This document shows positions 37,492 to 37,947 of a stretch of DNA of 37,947 nt, in pieces; position 1 is the first letter of the stretch, and every line of letters begins with the position of its first letter. The translations under genes and the position numbers were made by a program. The notes below the pieces were generated by a model. It worked only from the letters and a program-made list of their open reading frames with translations. It had not been told where the DNA came from and did not search any database. The stretch is from Fimenecus sp963624605 (GTDB taxonomy: Bacteria; Bacillota; Clostridia; Oscillospirales; Acutalibacteraceae), in assembly GCA_963624605.1 (NCBI GenBank), contig CAVFQD010000012.1, forward strand, positions 1 to 37,947, read 5' to 3'.

Positions 37492-37947
37492 TCACAAAAT
37501 ACCGTTATTTGACATATTCATAATGATTTGTGCCATTTCTGCTCTGTTGGCATTGCCTACGGGGTTTAATGTTCCGTTGCCGCCGACAATGTGGTTTTCT
37601 GCCGCCCATGCAACAGCCGCTTTTGCCCAATCGCTTACATTGCCGCCGTCGGGATAGCCTGCAAGAACTGTGTTGACATCGCCCGAAACAGAACCGTGAC
37701 AGTAATTATAGAAAATCACACAAGCCTGCTCTCTTGTAATCGGGTCGCCTACGCCGAACAAGCCGTTTGCATAGCCTGAAAGTATGTTATTTTCCTTAGC
37801 CCAAGCTATCGCAGCGGAATAATAATCATTGGTCGGTACATCCGCAAAGCCGCCGTTCTGACCTTCATATGCCGAAAGGTCTGCGTTTGCGATTTTAGCA
37901 AGTACAACTACAAAATCCTGTCTTTGAATATTGTCGGCAGGTCCGAA
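37492..37947 (-). CDS. S-layer homology (SLH) domain protein, C-terminal part
   Basis: The C-terminal 151 codons of a cell-surface protein; the frame is open through the window edge, so the N-terminus is missing. Successive SLH motifs are visible: FADVPTNDYYSAAIAWAKENNILSGYANG with LFGVGDPITREQACVIFYNY, then NVSDWAKAAVAWAAENHIVGGNG with NPVGNANRAEMAQIIMNM, preceded by the tail of another (IQRQDFVVVLAKIAN). SLH triplets anchor proteins to pyruvylated secondary wall polymers. What the protein carries upstream cannot be told. Confidence 0.92.
   Translation of the reverse strand, partial: FGPADNIQRQDFVVVLAKIANADLSAYEGQNGGFADVPTNDYYSAAIAWAKENNILSGYANGLFGVGDPITREQACVIFYNYCHGSVSGDVNTVLAGYPDGGNVSDWAKAAVAWAAENHIVGGNGTLNPVGNANRAEMAQIIMNMSNNGIL

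Noticed and set aside
1..37947. CRISPR array, prophage, integrase or transposase genes, tRNA or rRNA genes
   Set aside because: None was seen. The 36836-37418 repeats are irregular, inverted and of several kinds, without equal spacers.

Overview
The window is the origin-proximal region of a low-to-moderate GC Gram-positive chromosome, most likely a gut-type member of the Clostridia (Oscillospirales/Ruminococcaceae-like). This is inferred from the conserved block rpmH-rnpA-yidD-yidC-khpB-mnmE-mnmG-rsmG-noc-soj-spo0J, the bacillus/clostridia-type parS sites, long-form HPF, an OhrR-type regulator, SLH domains, and intergenic repeats of a style common in that group. Base 1 appears to lie just beyond the dnaA/oriC side of the rpmH promoter. 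No rRNA, tRNA, CRISPR array, transposase or phage gene was seen.

Layout. (1) 1-10347: ribosome/tRNA-modification/membrane-insertion genes, then chromosome partitioning: a Noc-like ParB, ParA (Soj) and ParB (Spo0J), with three identical perfect parS palindromes (4228, 5754, 7941). An unrecognised lipoprotein gene sits between soj and spo0J. (2) 10380-13219: serS, then a peroxide-response module: glutathione peroxidase, a TSCPD-domain protein and an OhrR-type regulator, with three related operator-like sites at the two promoters. (3) 13346-17276: a YbjQ-family protein, a cytoplasmic GH13 glycosidase, a small membrane protein overlapping it tail to tail, and an 8-oxoguanine DNA glycosylase. (4) 17401-22730: the cell-shape operon mreB-mreC-mreD-class B PBP-MinD-like ATPase. 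(5) 22800-26410: mgsA, hisS, aspS. (6) 26510-27378: an HTH-MNT/HEPN (MntA/HepT-type) toxin-antitoxin pair whose promoter carries two identical 17-bp palindromes. (7) 27417-31045: an HD-domain nucleotidase, a DUF4474-like lipoprotein, an archaeal-style S-adenosylhomocysteine hydrolase and hpf. (8) 31165-33940: the rpsO-pnp operon on the minus strand, with an elaborate leader hairpin before pnp. (9) 34044-36752: glycogen phosphorylase with an unusual lysine-rich pentapeptide tail. (10) 36755-37490: a gene-free mosaic of palindromic repeats. (11) 37492-37947: the C-terminal part of an SLH-domain surface protein, running off the window.

Most genes are housekeeping. The points of interest are the lipoprotein inside parAB, the structured RNA elements around noc and pnp, the operator architectures of the peroxide and toxin-antitoxin modules, an Asp-to-Asn change in the methylglyoxal synthase active site, and low-complexity basic tails on GlgP, KhpB and PNPase. 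All promoters, operators and hairpins were found by eye; no folding or database search was run.
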